The notes: generated by a model not told the origin, from the letters alone. DNA of 64,000 nt from Negativicoccus massiliensis (GCA_900155405.1 LT700188.1:1296590-1360589); one strand, 5' to 3'. Numbered from the stretch's first letter, positions 1 through 8,590 are shown. Program-made: numbers and translations.

Positions 1-1
1 T

Positions 2-1552
2 ATATTATCTGCCATTGATAGAATTTTAGGAGAACGATATCCCACATTTATTGATGTAGAAGATTCAGATTATTTTATGCGTGACAAAGAAAACAACTCT
101 ACAATTGATATTAGCGTTACATTTGACTCTTCATATCATGTTGAGAAATATAATTCGTATAGTTCTATATTTTTAACTTATGGGGTTGGCGGGCAAATTA
201 ACAACAATTCAATTCATGATGAAAAAGGAAAAAAACTTTTTTTAAAGAAGGAAGAGAGGGAAAAATTTCAATCTTTTTTATTAGATGCATATAGAAATAC
301 CAGTTTTCATTTTAACTATTCTAATAAGTATTCATTATTAAGCAAGTTTAATAAGAGTCTCCATAATTCTTTAACAGAGGATGATAAAAAAGAATTAAGT
401 AGTTCTTTTGAAAACGTAAAAAATGTATTTGAGAATAAGTCAGAGTTTGCTAATATGTTTGCAATATTTAAAAATTCAATTGAAAAATCAGTCAAAGGAT
501 TTATACATCACTTAGAAGCGGACTTTTCTGCCTACGATCCTAATAATTTTGCAAAGTCTTTGAGAATAAATGCATATGAAAATACAGAAGTCAGATCGTT
601 TGATGAATTTGGAACTGGCGAACAACAAATTCTTGTTATGGCTTTTGCGAAAGCCTATATGGAAGCCTTTAAGGGAAAAGATTTCCTTTTTATTTTAGAA
701 GAACCGGAAGCGAATCTACATCCATTAGCGCAAAAGTGGTTAAAGAAATATATTTATGATTTATGTGAGTCTGGTTTGCAAATTATAATTTCAACTCACT
801 CTCCCAACTTTATAAATCCCTCGAATTTGGAAGGGTTAGTTAGAGTACATAAAGATGAAGGTGTAACTAACATTACGCAACTAGACTCAACTACGTTGAA
901 GCAAGTTCTAATAGAAACTGGTGTAAATACAGATAAAATCTCGCCTGATAATTTAGGAGAGTACTTTGATTTGAGGTTATATGCAGAACAATTAGATGGA
1001 ATGTTTGCGGATACGGTAATGTTGGTAGAAGGATTGACTGAAAAATTATCGATTCCAATTTGGTTGGAAAGAAATGATTACTTTTTACCTGCTAATGGAA
1101 TTGAGATTATAAACTGCATGGGGAAAGCTAATATTCCAACACTATATAGATTATATAAATCTTACGGTTATCGTTGTATTTGTGTGTTTGACGGAGATAT
1201 GGAAACTAAAGATAGAAAAAATAATTTGCTGGAAGATATATTGGAAGATTTTGAAGAGTCTAATATATATACAGAGCATAAAAACGGATATAAATATGTT
1301 ATAGCGGGATCTGATTATATATGTTTTGGACAGGACTATGAGACGTCTATAAAACATCAAATAGGAGAAGACAGTTACGTAGAATTAGAAAAAGCGGCTA
1401 AAGCTTGCCATATTGAAAATAAACAGGGAGTAGCAAAATATATCGCTAAAAAATCCAATCGTATTCCTGCCTTTATTGATCAATTAATAGAAGTTTTAAC
1501 CCCCAAAAAGAATGAATGTAATGACTGTTTGGATGACGAGATACAATTTTAA
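2..1552 (+). CDS. OLD-family AAA ATPase / TOPRIM protein, 5' end outside window
   Basis: The reading frame is open from base 2, so the N-terminus with the Walker A motif lies upstream of the window; 516 residues are visible. Seen: an ABC-type signature (FGTGEQQ, about 608-628), a Walker B strand followed by EEPEANLHP (about 698-724), a switch histidine in STHSPNF (about 794-814), then a C-terminal TOPRIM-like part with LVEGLTEK (about 1024-1047) and FDGDME (about 1190-1207). This order is that of OLD (overcoming lysogenization defect) nucleases, which combine an ABC-type ATPase with a metal-dependent TOPRIM nuclease and often act in phage defence. The gene is very AT-rich, unlike everything to its right, which suggests recent transfer. 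Whether it works with an upstream partner (as in Gabija or retron-linked systems) cannot be seen. Family call is secure, specific role is not. Confidence 0.8.
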   Translation: MLSAIDRILGERYPTFIDVEDSDYFMRDKENNSTIDISVTFDSSYHVEKYNSYSSIFLTYGVGGQINNNSIHDEKGKKLFLKKEEREKFQSFLLDAYRNTSFHFNYSNKYSLLSKFNKSLHNSLTEDDKKELSSSFENVKNVFENKSEFANMFAIFKNSIEKSVKGFIHHLEADFSAYDPNNFAKSLRINAYENTEVRSFDEFGTGEQQILVMAFAKAYMEAFKGKDFLFILEEPEANLHPLAQKWLKKYIYDLCESGLQIIISTHSPNFINPSNLEGLVRVHKDEGVTNITQLDSTTLKQVLIETGVNTDKISPDNLGEYFDLRLYAEQLDGMFADTVMLVEGLTEKLSIPIWLERNDYFLPANGIEIINCMGKANIPTLYRLYKSYGYRCICVFDGDMETKDRKNNLLEDILEDFEESNIYTEHKNGYKYVIAGSDYICFGQDYETSIKHQIGEDSYVELEKAAKACHIENKQGVAKYIAKKSNRIPAFIDQLIEVLTPKKNECNDCLDDEIQF

Positions 1553-1621
1553 AAGAAAATGATTGTTTGTGCATTTTTACAATGTCTACGGTAAGAGATA
1601 ATTCGTCAGGTTGTTTTAATG

Positions 1622-1667
1622 CAAGTAAAAGGGCGGTAAGTATGAATACTTACCGCCCTTTTGCTTG
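1622..1667. terminator. Long inverted repeat, probable bidirectional terminator
   Basis: Two 21-base arms (1622-1642 and 1647-1667) are complementary with a single mismatch and a TGAA loop. The GC-rich core GGGCGGTAAGTA is flanked by AAAA on the left and TTTT on the right, so it can end transcripts from both sides: the OLD-type gene on the plus strand and ddh on the minus strand. The stem is much longer than the other terminators here and lies exactly where base composition changes. Confidence 0.7.
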
Positions 1668-1741
1668 TGACCCAAAGAACGTTCTAAATCAGTTTTACAA
1701 AATTCCTTGTTTAATGGGACTTAAGAATTTTTATTTGCATA

Positions 1742-2716
1742 TTACAGCAGGTGGCGGATTTCTTCCGGAGTTTTCGCGAGCAGGTAGGCCGGCGGCACGT
1801 CGAAGATGGTGATGCAACCGGTTTTGCCTTCCGCGGCCATACGCATCAGCGCGCGCGTGTACGCGACGATGACGCTGGAGGTGAAGTTCGGATTGCTCGC
1901 CAGACGCAGGTTGTATTCCATGACTTGCGCTTCCTGCGGCCGCGTTTCGCCGACGCGCAGAACAAAGCCGCCGTGCGGCATCGCGGCATGGTCGCGATCA
2001 AGTTCTTCCTGCGAGATGAAATGAATTTCCGTTTCATAGCCTTCAAAATAATTTTTGAGGTGGCGGATTTCGTTTTCGACCCGCGCTTGGTCCGCGCCGT
2101 CTTCCAAAACGACGTAGCATTCGCGCAAATGCGATTCTTGCGCCGTGAAGTCGCTCATTTCACCGTTGCGCGCGCGTTCGAGGTATTCTTCCTTGGGAAC
2201 GGTGTATTGTTTGGCGTCGGCGACGCCCGGAATGCGGCGGATCGCGTTGGAGTGTCCCTGGCTGATGCCGCGGCCCCAGAAGGTGTAGTTTTTACCATGC
2301 GGCAAAGCGGCTTCGCCCAAAAGACGCATCAGCGAGAAGAGACCCGGATCCCAACCCATGGAGATGAGCGCTACTTTGCCCGCGGCTTTGGCGACGCGAT
2401 CCATGCCGGTGAAGTGTTCTTCAATTTTGGCGTGCGTGTCAAAGCTGTCAATGACGTGGAAGTAGCGGCCGATTTCCATGCCTTGTTCCATGAGGTCGTT
2501 GGCGGAGCCGCCGCAAAGGATCATCACATCGATTTTGTCTTGAAACGAAGGAATCTGATCCATGGTGTAGACCGGCGTGCCGCTTGCCGAAGTGATGCCC
2601 GAACGGCGGGAAAAAATAGCGACGAGTTCCATGTCGTTCGCCGCCTGTAACGCGATTTCCGCGCCGCGCGCGATGTTGCCGTAACCAACGATGCCGACGC
2701 GAATAGTGGTTGTCAT
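1742..2716 (-). CDS. ddh: meso-diaminopimelate D-dehydrogenase
   Basis: A 324-residue protein beginning with an NADP-binding Rossmann motif (VGIVGYGNIARG) followed by ALQAANDMELVAIFSRR, both typical of Ddh, which reductively aminates L-2-amino-6-oxopimelate to meso-diaminopimelate in one step. The central SMGWDPGLFSLMR segment is also family-like, and the length fits the usual ~325 residues. It supplies meso-DAP for lysine and peptidoglycan and can bypass the succinylase or acetylase branches. The start codon has a purine-rich AGGAAAGG sequence upstream. It is a single-gene unit with its own extended -10 promoter. Confidence in the family is high. Confidence 0.9.
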   Translation of the reverse strand: MTTTIRVGIVGYGNIARGAEIALQAANDMELVAIFSRRSGITSASGTPVYTMDQIPSFQDKIDVMILCGGSANDLMEQGMEIGRYFHVIDSFDTHAKIEEHFTGMDRVAKAAGKVALISMGWDPGLFSLMRLLGEAALPHGKNYTFWGRGISQGHSNAIRRIPGVADAKQYTVPKEEYLERARNGEMSDFTAQESHLRECYVVLEDGADQARVENEIRHLKNYFEGYETEIHFISQEELDRDHAAMPHGGFVLRVGETRPQEAQVMEYNLRLASNPNFTSSVIVAYTRALMRMAAEGKTGCITIFDVPPAYLLAKTPEEIRHLL

Positions 2717-2770
2717 GATGATTCAATCCTTTCCTGTGAAGCACGATGTACATGTAAAGTTGTAGTTTTA

Positions 2771-2776
2771 ATTATA
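2771..2776 (-). promoter_or_regulatory. Extended -10 promoter of ddh
   Basis: Read on the minus strand this is TATAAT preceded by TGT, about 55 bases before the ddh start. No good -35 hexamer is seen 17 bases upstream, so the call rests on the extended -10. Confidence 0.5.
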
Positions 2777-2874
2777 ACAAATTTTCAAAATAGAGGTCGT
2801 GTTTCTTTTCGGCATTTATGCATGCGGATGGGGAATACGCTATAATACAATTGACAGTTGGGGAGGTGACGGGT

Positions 2875-4536
2875 TTGCATATTGTCAGTATGGAAATTGA
2901 AAATTACCGTACTTTTCGCCACGTGCGGATGGTTTTTGACAGCACGCAAAATTATTTGGTGGGCTCGCATAATATCGGCAAAACCAATTTTCTGAAAATA
3001 CTTGAAACCCTACACGAGAAAACAGGCTTTGACGCGGACGATTTTCGCGATAAAGATAAACCGATCCGCGTGTTTATCGCTTTGCAGATGGAGCATCGTC
3101 GCCAGCTGGTGATCAACGGGAAGCCGCTTGATGACGCGGACGGAATACTGCATCTGGAAGTGTCGCAGGAGCCCGGAGCGGAAACGTTTACCATGCGCGA
3201 TTTCGAACGCGAGGAGATACTTTCCGACGACTGGAAGCAATCCGTGCGTTATCTGACGCACTTGCCGACGGGCATGCAGCGCAACGAACTCAGTGAAGAG
3301 GCGCGCGCCGATTTGCGTGATATTTTAGGTCAATTCATCGCTGAAGAGGGCGAGCGTCTGCGTTCGATTTTGCACGATATGGCGAAACATTCCGGCGCGG
3401 ATGTCGCGGCGGTGGATCGTCTGTCCGATTCGCTGGATACTTGGGTGGATTATCTGACGGAGTCCGACGGTTCGGAACGCGACGCGGACGATACGTTCCG
3501 CATGCTGATGCTGACGGGCTTTCAGATGTTGCGCGAATTGATGATGCTCAATGATGACCCGCGGGAACCGTTTCGGGATTATTTGATTGTCGATGAAAAA
3601 GGCCGCAAGTACCTGCCGCTCATTATCGGCATCGACGAGCCGGAAATTCACCAGCATCCGTATCGCCAGCGCACGTTAATTGAGTTTTACCGCGGCATTT
3701 TGGCGAATGAAAGCCCGCTGATGTGTGAACTCTTTCAGCGTTTTCTCGGCATTGACGGTTTGGAAGGACAGCTGTTCATCGTCACTAACTCGACGGATTG
3801 CCTGATTGACGATTACCGCTATATTTTACGTTTGTACCGTGATAAGACGGGGGAAGTCCGCGCGGCCAACGGCGCGGAATTCAGCTTCGAGCCGGGGGTG
3901 GAAAAACACCTGATCATGCATTTCCCCGAAGTGAAAGAAGCGTTATTCGCCCGTTCGGTGTTGATTGTGGAAGGCGAGACGGAGTATGGCGCGTTCGCCG
4001 GTTTCGCCAAAACGCTCGGTTACCATTTTGATTTTCTCGGTGTCTGTCTGGTTAACGCGCGCGGCGAAAGCTCGATTGTCAAGATCGCGCAGCTTTTCGA
4101 ACGCTTTCATCTCGGCACGGTGTCGCTCTATGACAGAGACGTCAGGATGAAGACGCCGCGCGGTGAAAATATTTTCTTTACGGATGAAATTTGTCTGGAG
4201 TTGGATATCGTCGAGCATATCTCGCGGAAAAACAAATGGGATGTGTTGTACCAGGTCGTGCACGAATTAGCGGAAGGCGACGATTTCGTGTATAAGGACA
4301 TGGTCAAGCGCGCCGTGGGCAAATGGAAACCGGATCCGAAACGGATGTTCCAGTCACGCAAACTGAAAAGCATCGGAGGACGCGATGAAGAGGGTCGACG
4401 GTTTTACTATTTCGCGTGGTTTTACAGCAATAAAGGGGTGTTGGTCGGTCGCTTGCTGGCGCAATACCTGGATGAAGATTTGATCCCGCCCGCGTTTCGA
4501 TATCCGATCGAACGAGCGGCGGAGTTGGCCAAATAA
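2875..4536 (+). CDS. OLD-like AAA ATPase with TOPRIM domain, native composition
   Basis: A 553-residue protein when started at the TTG at 2875, which follows GGGGAGGTG at ideal distance and gives the classic beginning HIVSMEIENYRTF; an ATG at 2818 is in frame but has no ribosome site. Seen: Walker A GSHNIGKT (residues ~30-37), Walker B plus D-loop GIDEPEIHQHP (~251-261), and a TOPRIM-like core VLIVEGETEYGAF (~362) with LYDRD (~418). This is the OLD architecture: SMC-like ATPase followed by an acidic metal-binding nuclease-type domain. Codon use matches the rest of the chromosome, unlike the AT-rich OLD gene at the left edge. It stands alone between ddh and a terminator. A role in DNA repair or phage defence is inferred from the family. 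Confidence 0.8.
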   Translation: MHIVSMEIENYRTFRHVRMVFDSTQNYLVGSHNIGKTNFLKILETLHEKTGFDADDFRDKDKPIRVFIALQMEHRRQLVINGKPLDDADGILHLEVSQEPGAETFTMRDFEREEILSDDWKQSVRYLTHLPTGMQRNELSEEARADLRDILGQFIAEEGERLRSILHDMAKHSGADVAAVDRLSDSLDTWVDYLTESDGSERDADDTFRMLMLTGFQMLRELMMLNDDPREPFRDYLIVDEKGRKYLPLIIGIDEPEIHQHPYRQRTLIEFYRGILANESPLMCELFQRFLGIDGLEGQLFIVTNSTDCLIDDYRYILRLYRDKTGEVRAANGAEFSFEPGVEKHLIMHFPEVKEALFARSVLIVEGETEYGAFAGFAKTLGYHFDFLGVCLVNARGESSIVKIAQLFERFHLGTVSLYDRDVRMKTPRGENIFFTDEICLELDIVEHISRKNKWDVLYQVVHELAEGDDFVYKDMVKRAVGKWKPDPKRMFQSRKLKSIGGRDEEGRRFYYFAWFYSNKGVLVGRLLAQYLDEDLIPPAFRYPIERAAELAK

Positions 4537-4543
4537 ATGCAAT

Positions 4544-4569
4544 AAAAAAGCGGCGTGAGCCGCTTTTTT
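4544..4569. terminator. Bidirectional terminator
   Basis: AAAAAAGCGGC, loop GTGA, GCCGCTTTTTT. It sits between the convergent OLD-like gene and the FAH-family gene and has an A-run on one side and a T-run on the other, so it serves both. Confidence 0.85.
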
Positions 4570-4579
4570 TCGTGGGAAA

Positions 4580-5473
4580 TTATTGTACCGTGTTTTTCAG
4601 CGTGCCGATCCCGTCAATGGTAATTTCGATCGTGTCGCCCGATTGTAAATAGCGCGACGGCGTGAAACCTTTGCCGACACCGGCGGGAGTGCCCGTCAAA
4701 AGGATATCGCCCGGGAGCAGGGTGACGCTTTGCGAAAGATCGGCGATCAGCTGCGCGACGGAAAAGAGCATTTCATCCGTTGTCGCCGCTTGGCGTAATT
4801 CGCCGTTGACTTTCGTGGTCAGGTGGAACGGCTCGCTCGGCGTGCCGACCAAAATCGCGGGACCGAGCGGACAGCTGCCGTCAAGACTTTTGCCCAAGAA
4901 CCATTGGCCGCGTTCGCTCTGCAGATCGCGCGCGGTGATATCGAAGGCGATCGTGTAACCGAACACGTGATCCAACGCCTGCGCGCTGTCGACCTGTTGC
5001 GTCGTCTGACCGATGATGACGGCCAGTTCGCCTTCGTAATCCAGCGCCTGCGTCACGTCGGCATGGCGCGGCAGCGGCGCTAAATGCGGTAACACGGTCG
5101 TCGTCGCTTTGGTAAAATACACGGGCGCCGACGGAAGCGGCGAGTCCTGTCCGGAAAATTCACTGACATGTGCCGCGTAATTTTGGCCGACGCAAAACAG
5201 ATTGCGGATCGGCAGAAGCGGCACGTCCCAAGTCACCTCGTCAAAGGCGAGCGGCGTCAGCGTAAGCGCTTCATTTTCTTCCTTTTGCGTGAGCGCGCTT
5301 TGTAAAATCACGAGACCTTCGGGACCGTTCGCCACCAATTCGGCGACGGTCGCGGGGAGCGGTATGAATAATGCTTCTTCCAACTCGGCGGCGCGCAGGA
5401 TATGAGCGCCGTCGTCGGTCACGATGCCCCATTCGGGCAAACCGCGGTAGGAAAAGCTCGCAATTCGTAACAT
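4580..5473 (-). CDS. Fumarylacetoacetate hydrolase (FAH) family protein
   Basis: A 297-residue protein with the FAH fold signature: NLFCVGQNYAAHVSEF, the metal-site segment DYEGELAVIIG, the FDITARDLQ segment, and TGTPAGVG followed by GDTIEITIDGIGTL near the C-terminus. Family members are divalent-metal hydrolases, decarboxylases or hydratases acting on beta-keto acids, for example acylpyruvases, oxaloacetate decarboxylases and hydratase-isomerases of aromatic breakdown. The substrate cannot be read from the sequence, and no catabolic neighbours are present. It is a single gene divergent from glnS with its own promoter and terminator, so a housekeeping role such as acylpyruvate or oxaloacetate clearance is plausible. 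Confidence 0.85.
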   Translation of the reverse strand: MLRIASFSYRGLPEWGIVTDDGAHILRAAELEEALFIPLPATVAELVANGPEGLVILQSALTQKEENEALTLTPLAFDEVTWDVPLLPIRNLFCVGQNYAAHVSEFSGQDSPLPSAPVYFTKATTTVLPHLAPLPRHADVTQALDYEGELAVIIGQTTQQVDSAQALDHVFGYTIAFDITARDLQSERGQWFLGKSLDGSCPLGPAILVGTPSEPFHLTTKVNGELRQAATTDEMLFSVAQLIADLSQSVTLLPGDILLTGTPAGVGKGFTPSRYLQSGDTIEITIDGIGTLKNTVQ

Positions 5474-5496
5474 AATATCATCCTTTCTGTACGCTG

Positions 5497-5502
5497 ATTA
5501 TA
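5497..5502 (-). promoter_or_regulatory. Extended -10 promoter of the FAH-family gene
   Basis: On the minus strand TATAAT is preceded by TGG, about 24 bases before the start codon. The divergent glnS promoter is only about 30 bases away, so the two units share a compact control region. Confidence 0.55.
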
Positions 5503-5527
5503 CCACGGCGCAGATCGGCAGAGAGTG

Positions 5528-5536
5528 TGGTAAAAT
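5528..5536 (+). promoter_or_regulatory. Extended -10 promoter of glnS
   Basis: TGG directly before TAAAAT. The same TGTGGTAAAAT string recurs upstream of putP (57151-57161), which suggests a common promoter style in this genome. Confidence 0.45.
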
Positions 5537-5596
5537 AAAAGATACATATAAGAACGTAAGAACGGCAGACGGAGTGTTTGTCGGCAGGAGGAGATT

Positions 5597-7297
5597 ATGA
5601 CGGAGACGAAGACGCCGGAAGTGGCCAGCAGCAATTTTATCGAAGCGGAAATCAATGCGGATATCGCGAAAAATGTGTATACCGACAATCGGGTGCATAC
5701 GCGTTTTCCGCCGGAACCGAACGGGTATTTGCATATCGGTCACGCGAAAAGCATTTGCTTGAATTTCGGTCTGGGAGAAAAATATCAGGGCAAAACCAAT
5801 TTGCGTTTTGACGATACGAATCCGACCAAAGAAGATGTGGAGTACGTCGAATCGATCGAAGAAGACGTGCATTGGCTCGGTTTCCATTGGGACGGTGAAG
5901 TGCGTTTCGCCTCGGATTATTTTCCGCAAATGTACGAATACGCCGTGCAGCTCATCCGCGAAGGCAAAGCGTACGTGGACGATCTTTCGGGAGATGAAAT
6001 CCGCGAGTACCGCGGCGATTTCAATACGCCGGGCAAGGAAAGCCCGTACCGTAACCGCCCGATCGAAGAAAGCCTGCGTTTATTTGAGGAAATGAAAGAG
6101 GGGCGCTACGCCGACGGCGAAAAAGTATTGCGCGCCAAGATCGACATGGCATCGCCGAACCTCGTAATGAGGGATCCCGTGCTGTATCGGATTTTGCACG
6201 TGCCGCATCATCGCACCGGTGATACCTGGTGCATCTACCCGATGTACGATTTCGCGCACCCGGTATCGGACGCGATCGAACGGATCACGCATTCGGTCTG
6301 CACGCTGGAATTTGAAGCGCATCGTCCGCTCTACAATTGGGTCTTGGAAAGCTGGCCGGATCCGGAGCGTCCGCGGCAGATTGAATTCGCCCGACTGAAT
6401 GTCACCACGATGATTACCAGCAAGCGCAAACTGCGTCGGCTGGTGGAAGAACACATCGTCAGCGGCTGGGACGATCCGCGCATGCCGACGATTTCGGGAA
6501 TCCGCCGCCGCGGCTACACGCCGGAAGCGTTGCGGGATTTCTGCGAGCGTATTGGGGTCGCGAAAAACGATAGCATGGTGGATATCAGCCTGCTCGAATT
6601 TTGCATTCGCGAAGATTTGAAAAATAAAGCGCCGCGCCTGATGACGGTGCTCGATCCGTTGAAAATTACGCTCGTCAACTATCCGGAAGGGCAAACCGAA
6701 GAACTGCCGCTTGCCAATAACCAGGACGCGCCGGACATGGGCGAACGCATGGTTCCGTTTTCGCGTGAACTGTATATCGAACGGGCCGACTTTATGGAAG
6801 AACCGGTGAAAAAATTCTTTCGTCTGGCGCCGGGGCGTGAAGTGCGTTTGCGCAACGCCTACATTATTCGCTGTGAGGAAGTCGTCAAAGATGAAAACGG
6901 CGAAATCATTGAATTGAAGTGCACCTATGATCCTGATTCCAAGAGCGGTTCGCCCGGCAGTAACCGCAAGGTGAAAGGCGTCGTGCATTGGGTGGAAATG
7001 CATACGGCGGTACCGGTCGAAGCCCGCTTGTATGACTATCTCTTCGCGGAAGACGATACCGATGACGGCCGCGACTTCGTCGAAAAAGCCAATCCGGATT
7101 CATTGGTCGTGAAACAGGCGGTCGCGGAGCCCGCGATTTTGGATTATCCCGTGGGAGCGCGTTTCCAATTTATGCGCCAGGGATATTTTGTCATTGATCC
7201 GGATACGACCGAAGAACATCTCGTCGTGAATCGCATTGTCGGTTTGCGTGACACTTGGGCGAAATTGCAAAAACAAAAAGAAAAGCAGGCCAAGTAA
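5597..7297 (+). CDS. glnS: Glutaminyl-tRNA synthetase
   Basis: A 566-residue class I aminoacyl-tRNA synthetase. Seen: RFPPEPNGYLHIGHAKS with the HIGH motif (residues ~36-52), the LRFDDTNP segment, the GlnRS signature GWDDPRMPTISGIRRRGYTPEA, and ITSKRK (~272) in the position of the KMSKS loop. The C-terminal half has the two anticodon-binding barrels, ending in VGLRDTWAK. It attaches glutamine directly to tRNA-Gln. This is the bacterial GlnRS and not GluRS, as shown by GWDDPRMPT and the full-length similarity to the enterobacterial protein. Direct charging by GlnRS is less common in Firmicutes, which mostly use GluRS plus GatCAB. It may be cotranscribed with the exported protein that follows 13 bases later. 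Confidence 0.95.
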   Translation: MTETKTPEVASSNFIEAEINADIAKNVYTDNRVHTRFPPEPNGYLHIGHAKSICLNFGLGEKYQGKTNLRFDDTNPTKEDVEYVESIEEDVHWLGFHWDGEVRFASDYFPQMYEYAVQLIREGKAYVDDLSGDEIREYRGDFNTPGKESPYRNRPIEESLRLFEEMKEGRYADGEKVLRAKIDMASPNLVMRDPVLYRILHVPHHRTGDTWCIYPMYDFAHPVSDAIERITHSVCTLEFEAHRPLYNWVLESWPDPERPRQIEFARLNVTTMITSKRKLRRLVEEHIVSGWDDPRMPTISGIRRRGYTPEALRDFCERIGVAKNDSMVDISLLEFCIREDLKNKAPRLMTVLDPLKITLVNYPEGQTEELPLANNQDAPDMGERMVPFSRELYIERADFMEEPVKKFFRLAPGREVRLRNAYIIRCEEVVKDENGEIIELKCTYDPDSKSGSPGSNRKVKGVVHWVEMHTAVPVEARLYDYLFAEDDTDDGRDFVEKANPDSLVVKQAVAEPAILDYPVGARFQFMRQGYFVIDPDTTEEHLVVNRIVGLRDTWAKLQKQKEKQAK

Positions 7298-7310
7298 GAA
7301 GGGAGACGTC

Positions 7311-8075
7311 ATGAAACAATTATGGATCGCCGCCGCGCTTGTCGTGCTCGTTTCCGGGTATACGGCCCTGGCCGCGGACGCGGTCGTGCCGTCGTTGGGG
7401 AAATGGACCCTTCCCGCAGACACGACGCAGGTGGCGGGAGAAGTATCGGTGCGTGGGCCGCATGATGCGACGAAAATCTCTGCTTTTTACAAGGATAAAG
7501 GATTTAAAAACGGCGATTACTACCTGCTGGTACGACAGAATCGGGCCGCTTTCGCGTACGCGTCACTCGCCGTGATTCCGCAGGAACGCGCGGTGACGCC
7601 GCGGTATGATCGGACGCGTCCGGCGTACCGCCCTGTACAGAAAGAGCAAAGCGCGCATTACCAAGTTCCCGAACAAAGGGATCTCTTGGCGGATACGCGT
7701 ACTTTGGTCGTGTATCGTCGCGACGCGAAACCGTCGGATCGGAACGCTTCCGACACGCAACGGGATCGCTTGCAACGAAATTCCATGACGCAACAAATGA
7801 CGCTTGATGAAGCGGCGGCGTACTGGAACCGCGAAGTCATTCCCGCGATTCTCGACCGCGCGGAAACCGTCGAGTTCATGCCGACAAAAGGCAATCGGGT
7901 TTACACGGCCACATGGACGACGAGTCGCATGGAAAAAGGTATTCTTTACCGCGAAATCACCCATGCCGAACTTTTTAAGAAAAACGGTCAGGTATACGCG
8001 GTCTTAATCAGCGCCGACGACCGTCAAAAAGAATGGCTTTCCCGATTGACGCAGGCGCTTACAGCGTGGCATTGA
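7311..8075 (+). CDS. Exported protein of unknown function
   Basis: A 254-residue protein beginning MKQLWIAAALVVLVSGYTALA, a typical Sec signal peptide with a likely cut after ALA. The ATG at 7311 is chosen because AAGGGAGA precedes it and the signal peptide begins there; upstream in-frame codons overlap glnS. The mature part is basic, with no recognisable domain. It opens with PSLGKWTLPADTTQVAGEV and has a stretch DLLADTRTLVVYRRDAK in the middle. The composition fits a soluble periplasmic or outer-envelope protein in a diderm cell. It follows glnS by 13 bases and has no promoter of its own that I can see. Function unknown. Confidence 0.75.
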   Translation: MKQLWIAAALVVLVSGYTALAADAVVPSLGKWTLPADTTQVAGEVSVRGPHDATKISAFYKDKGFKNGDYYLLVRQNRAAFAYASLAVIPQERAVTPRYDRTRPAYRPVQKEQSAHYQVPEQRDLLADTRTLVVYRRDAKPSDRNASDTQRDRLQRNSMTQQMTLDEAAAYWNREVIPAILDRAETVEFMPTKGNRVYTATWTTSRMEKGILYREITHAELFKKNGQVYAVLISADDRQKEWLSRLTQALTAWH

Positions 8076-8081
8076 TTCGGA

Positions 8082-8110
8082 TTGACAAGGACAGGCACTA
8101 TCGTTATGAT
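8082..8110 (+). promoter_or_regulatory. Promoter of the flavodoxin gene
   Basis: TTGACA at 8082-8087 and TATGAT at 8105-8110 with a 17-base spacer, close to the sigma-A consensus. It begins just after the stop codon of the exported protein, so the flavodoxins form a separate, well-expressed unit. Confidence 0.75.
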
Positions 8111-8156
8111 AGGCGTAGTAAAGCAACAATATACGGCATCTTAAAGGAGGCATATT

Positions 8157-8585
8157 ATGGCTAATATAGCAATTGTGTATTGGACGGGATCCGGCAACAC
8201 CGAAGCGATGGCGAATGCGATCGACGAAGGCGCCAAAGCGGCGGGCGCGGAAACGCAACTTTCTTTCGTGACCGACGTTACCGCGGACGATATTGCCACA
8301 TTTGATTACATTGCGCTCGGCTGTCCGGCCATGGGTTCGGAACAGCTCGAAGAATACGATTTTGAACCGTTTTATGAAGAACTCGCCGGACATCTCGCCG
8401 GCAAAAAAGTAGCGCTTTTCGGTTCGTATGCATGGAACGACGGTCAGTGGATGGACGACTGGGCCGGTCGTGTTGCCGAAACCGGCGCGGACATTGTCGC
8501 GGATCCGGTTAAAGCGTACGCGTATCCCGATGATGAAGCGCTCGAAGCCTGCCGCCAACTCGGCGCAGCGTTAGCAAACGCCTGA
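8157..8585 (+). CDS. Short-chain flavodoxin
   Basis: A 142-residue flavodoxin. The FMN phosphate loop is WTGSGNTEAMANAI (residues ~9-22). The later isoalloxazine-binding loops are LGCPAMGSEQLEE and FGSYAWNDGQWMDDW. It is an acidic, cytoplasmic one-electron carrier, probably replacing or supplementing ferredoxin under iron limitation or serving dedicated reductases. It is preceded by a strong AAAGGAGG ribosome site and a near-consensus promoter. A similar flavodoxin follows after a hairpin, pointing to a local duplication. Confidence 0.92.
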   Translation: MANIAIVYWTGSGNTEAMANAIDEGAKAAGAETQLSFVTDVTADDIATFDYIALGCPAMGSEQLEEYDFEPFYEELAGHLAGKKVALFGSYAWNDGQWMDDWAGRVAETGADIVADPVKAYAYPDDEALEACRQLGAALANA

Positions 8586-8590
8586 TTCGA

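Noticed and set aside
1751..2650. Plus-strand open frame opposite ddh
   Set aside because: ddh is clearly recognisable on the other strand; this frame has no ribosome site or family motif.
2818..2874. Upstream ATG as start of the second OLD-like gene
   Set aside because: The sequence here includes promoter-like TATAAT and no ribosome site; the TTG at 2875 has both a site and the typical N-terminus.
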